Positions 6,768-7,326 of a DNA stretch of 7,326 bases are shown one piece after another. The position numbers were made by a program, and so were the translations under genes. Source of the stretch: an uncultured Clostridia bacterium (GTDB lineage: Bacteria; Bacillota; Clostridia; Oscillospirales; CAG-272); assembly GCA_946618395.1 (NCBI GenBank), contig CAMOLD010000061.1, positions 1 through 7,326 of the forward strand, written 5' to 3'. Under the pieces are notes generated by a model. It did no database searches, had not been told where the DNA came from, and saw only the letters and a list, made by a program, of their open reading frames with translations. How positions within the stretch are numbered: position 1 is the first letter of the stretch; every line of letters starts with the position of its first letter.

Positions 6768-6778
6768 TAGTTTACAAA
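6760..6778. repeat. Imperfect palindrome over the -35 of the membrane-protein promoter
   Basis: TTTGTCAA-TAG-TTTACAAA is an 8+3+8 inverted repeat with one mismatched pair. Its TTTGTnAA half-sites resemble those of the perfect palindrome at 6708-6729, and the two centres are about 50 bases apart. It could be a second site for the same regulator, but the AT-rich context and the overlapping TTGACA make coincidence quite possible. Confidence 0.25.
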
Positions 6779-6814
6779 AAAATATTTATTTGGCTTATTT
6801 CTTTATCCTGGTTC

Positions 6815-6847
6815 AACAAAATGGCGCCGATTTTGGAAATCGGCGCC
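6815..6847 (-). terminator. Intrinsic terminator of the esterase gene
   Basis: GGCGCCGATTT (6823-6833) pairs perfectly with 6837-6847 around a 3-base loop, an 11-bp stem. On the minus strand it follows the esterase stop codon by 17 bases and is followed by ATTTTGTTG. A CTTTTT run flanks the other side, so it could work in both directions. It separates the esterase from the membrane-protein promoter. Confidence 0.8.
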
Positions 6848-6864
6848 GCTTTTTGACAACGGGA

Positions 6865-7326
6865 TTATTGTTGTTCTTTCTTTTTCTTTTTGCCAAGCGC
6901 CAGTGCGGCGGTAGAGGCAATTAAAATTGCCGGAGCAATGCCGCCGGCGGCGGAACGGCATGAAGATTTTTTCGCTTCCGGTTGGGCATCCGTCGTTTTT
7001 TCCGGCTCTTCCGGGGAGGTCGTTTCCTCAGCAAAGTAATTGGCTTTTTGGCTCAACAGCCAGGGGAGAATATCTGTCCTTTTGTAAACGTCTTCCCAGA
7101 TATTGTGTCCGTGGTTGGGATACTCGTTTTTGTCAAAGATGATGTTGCCGCCGATTTCTGACAGTTTTTCCGCCATTTTGATTGTTCCGGCAGGGGGAAC
7201 AACGGTATCTTTCATTCCATGGAAGGTCCAGATGGGAACGTTTCTGAGTAGTCCCGCCCTGCGGTAATCGGCGCCGCCGCAAAGGGGCATTGCCGCGGCG
7301 AAGATTCTGGTATGGCGCACCAAAAG
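6865..7326 (-). CDS. Secreted alpha/beta-hydrolase (esterase/peptidase-like), C-terminal half, with surface-anchor tail
   Basis: Only the last 153 residues are in the window; the reading frame is open across the right edge, so the start and the nucleophile Ser (usually GxSxGG) are missing. Visible residues, numbered from the edge, show the pattern of the PHB-depolymerase/predicted-peptidase branch of alpha/beta-hydrolases. FAAAMPLCGG (9-18) comes first, then PIWTFHGMKD (31-40) with the likely catalytic Asp40. NHGHNIWED (71-79) contains the likely catalytic His (His74), and a WLL segment (89-91) ends the fold. A Thr/Glu/Pro-rich spacer (about 100-120) leads to Ser-Ser-Cys (121-123), a hydrophobic stretch (about 126-145) and a Lys-rich end. 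This suggests export and retention at the cell surface. The substrate cannot be told. The TTG at 7323 is an internal Leu codon, not a start. The gene ends at a TAA followed by its own terminator. Confidence 0.85.
   Translation of the reverse strand, partial: LLVRHTRIFAAAMPLCGGADYRRAGLLRNVPIWTFHGMKDTVVPPAGTIKMAEKLSEIGGNIIFDKNEYPNHGHNIWEDVYKRTDILPWLLSQKANYFAEETTSPEEPEKTTDAQPEAKKSSCRSAAGGIAPAILIASTAALALGKKKKKEQQ

Overview
The window looks like chromosomal DNA from a Gram-positive bacterium of the Clostridia/Firmicutes type with moderate GC. The evidence is strong AAGGAG-type ribosome binding sites, consensus sigma-A promoters, intrinsic terminators with T-tracts, a CwlD-like amidase, a 488-residue GuaB, and a surface esterase ending in a Cys/hydrophobic/poly-Lys tail. 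I cannot name the species. There is no mobile element, CRISPR array, rRNA or tRNA, and no gene-free stretch longer than about 190 bases.

Layout. Positions 1-3521 hold three genes on the minus strand, read right to left: a CwlD-type N-acetylmuramoyl-L-alanine amidase (2802-3521), a divergent CNNM/CorC-type transporter paralogue (1293-2705), and a second, canonical CorC paralogue (1-1296) that runs off the left edge. The two CorC genes overlap by 4 bp (ATGA), and the pair has its own sigma-A promoter in the gap after the amidase. Divergent from the amidase is guaB (3684-5150, plus strand), with a near-perfect extended -10 promoter and a strong terminator. Converging on guaB is a gene for an unrecognised multi-pass membrane protein (5228-6679, minus), which has a strong promoter and a perfect palindrome just after the likely transcription start. 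After a terminator on the right, the 3' half of a secreted alpha/beta-hydrolase (6865-7326, minus) runs off the right edge.

How the genes relate. They look like separate housekeeping and envelope transcription units, not one dedicated system. GuaB makes XMP for guanine nucleotides, the CorC pair probably handles Mg2+ or a similar cation, the amidase trims peptidoglycan, and the esterase acts at the cell surface. I see no convincing new multi-gene system. The best leads are the unrecognised membrane protein with its operator-like palindromes, the divergence between the overlapping CorC paralogues, and the esterase's C-terminal anchor.
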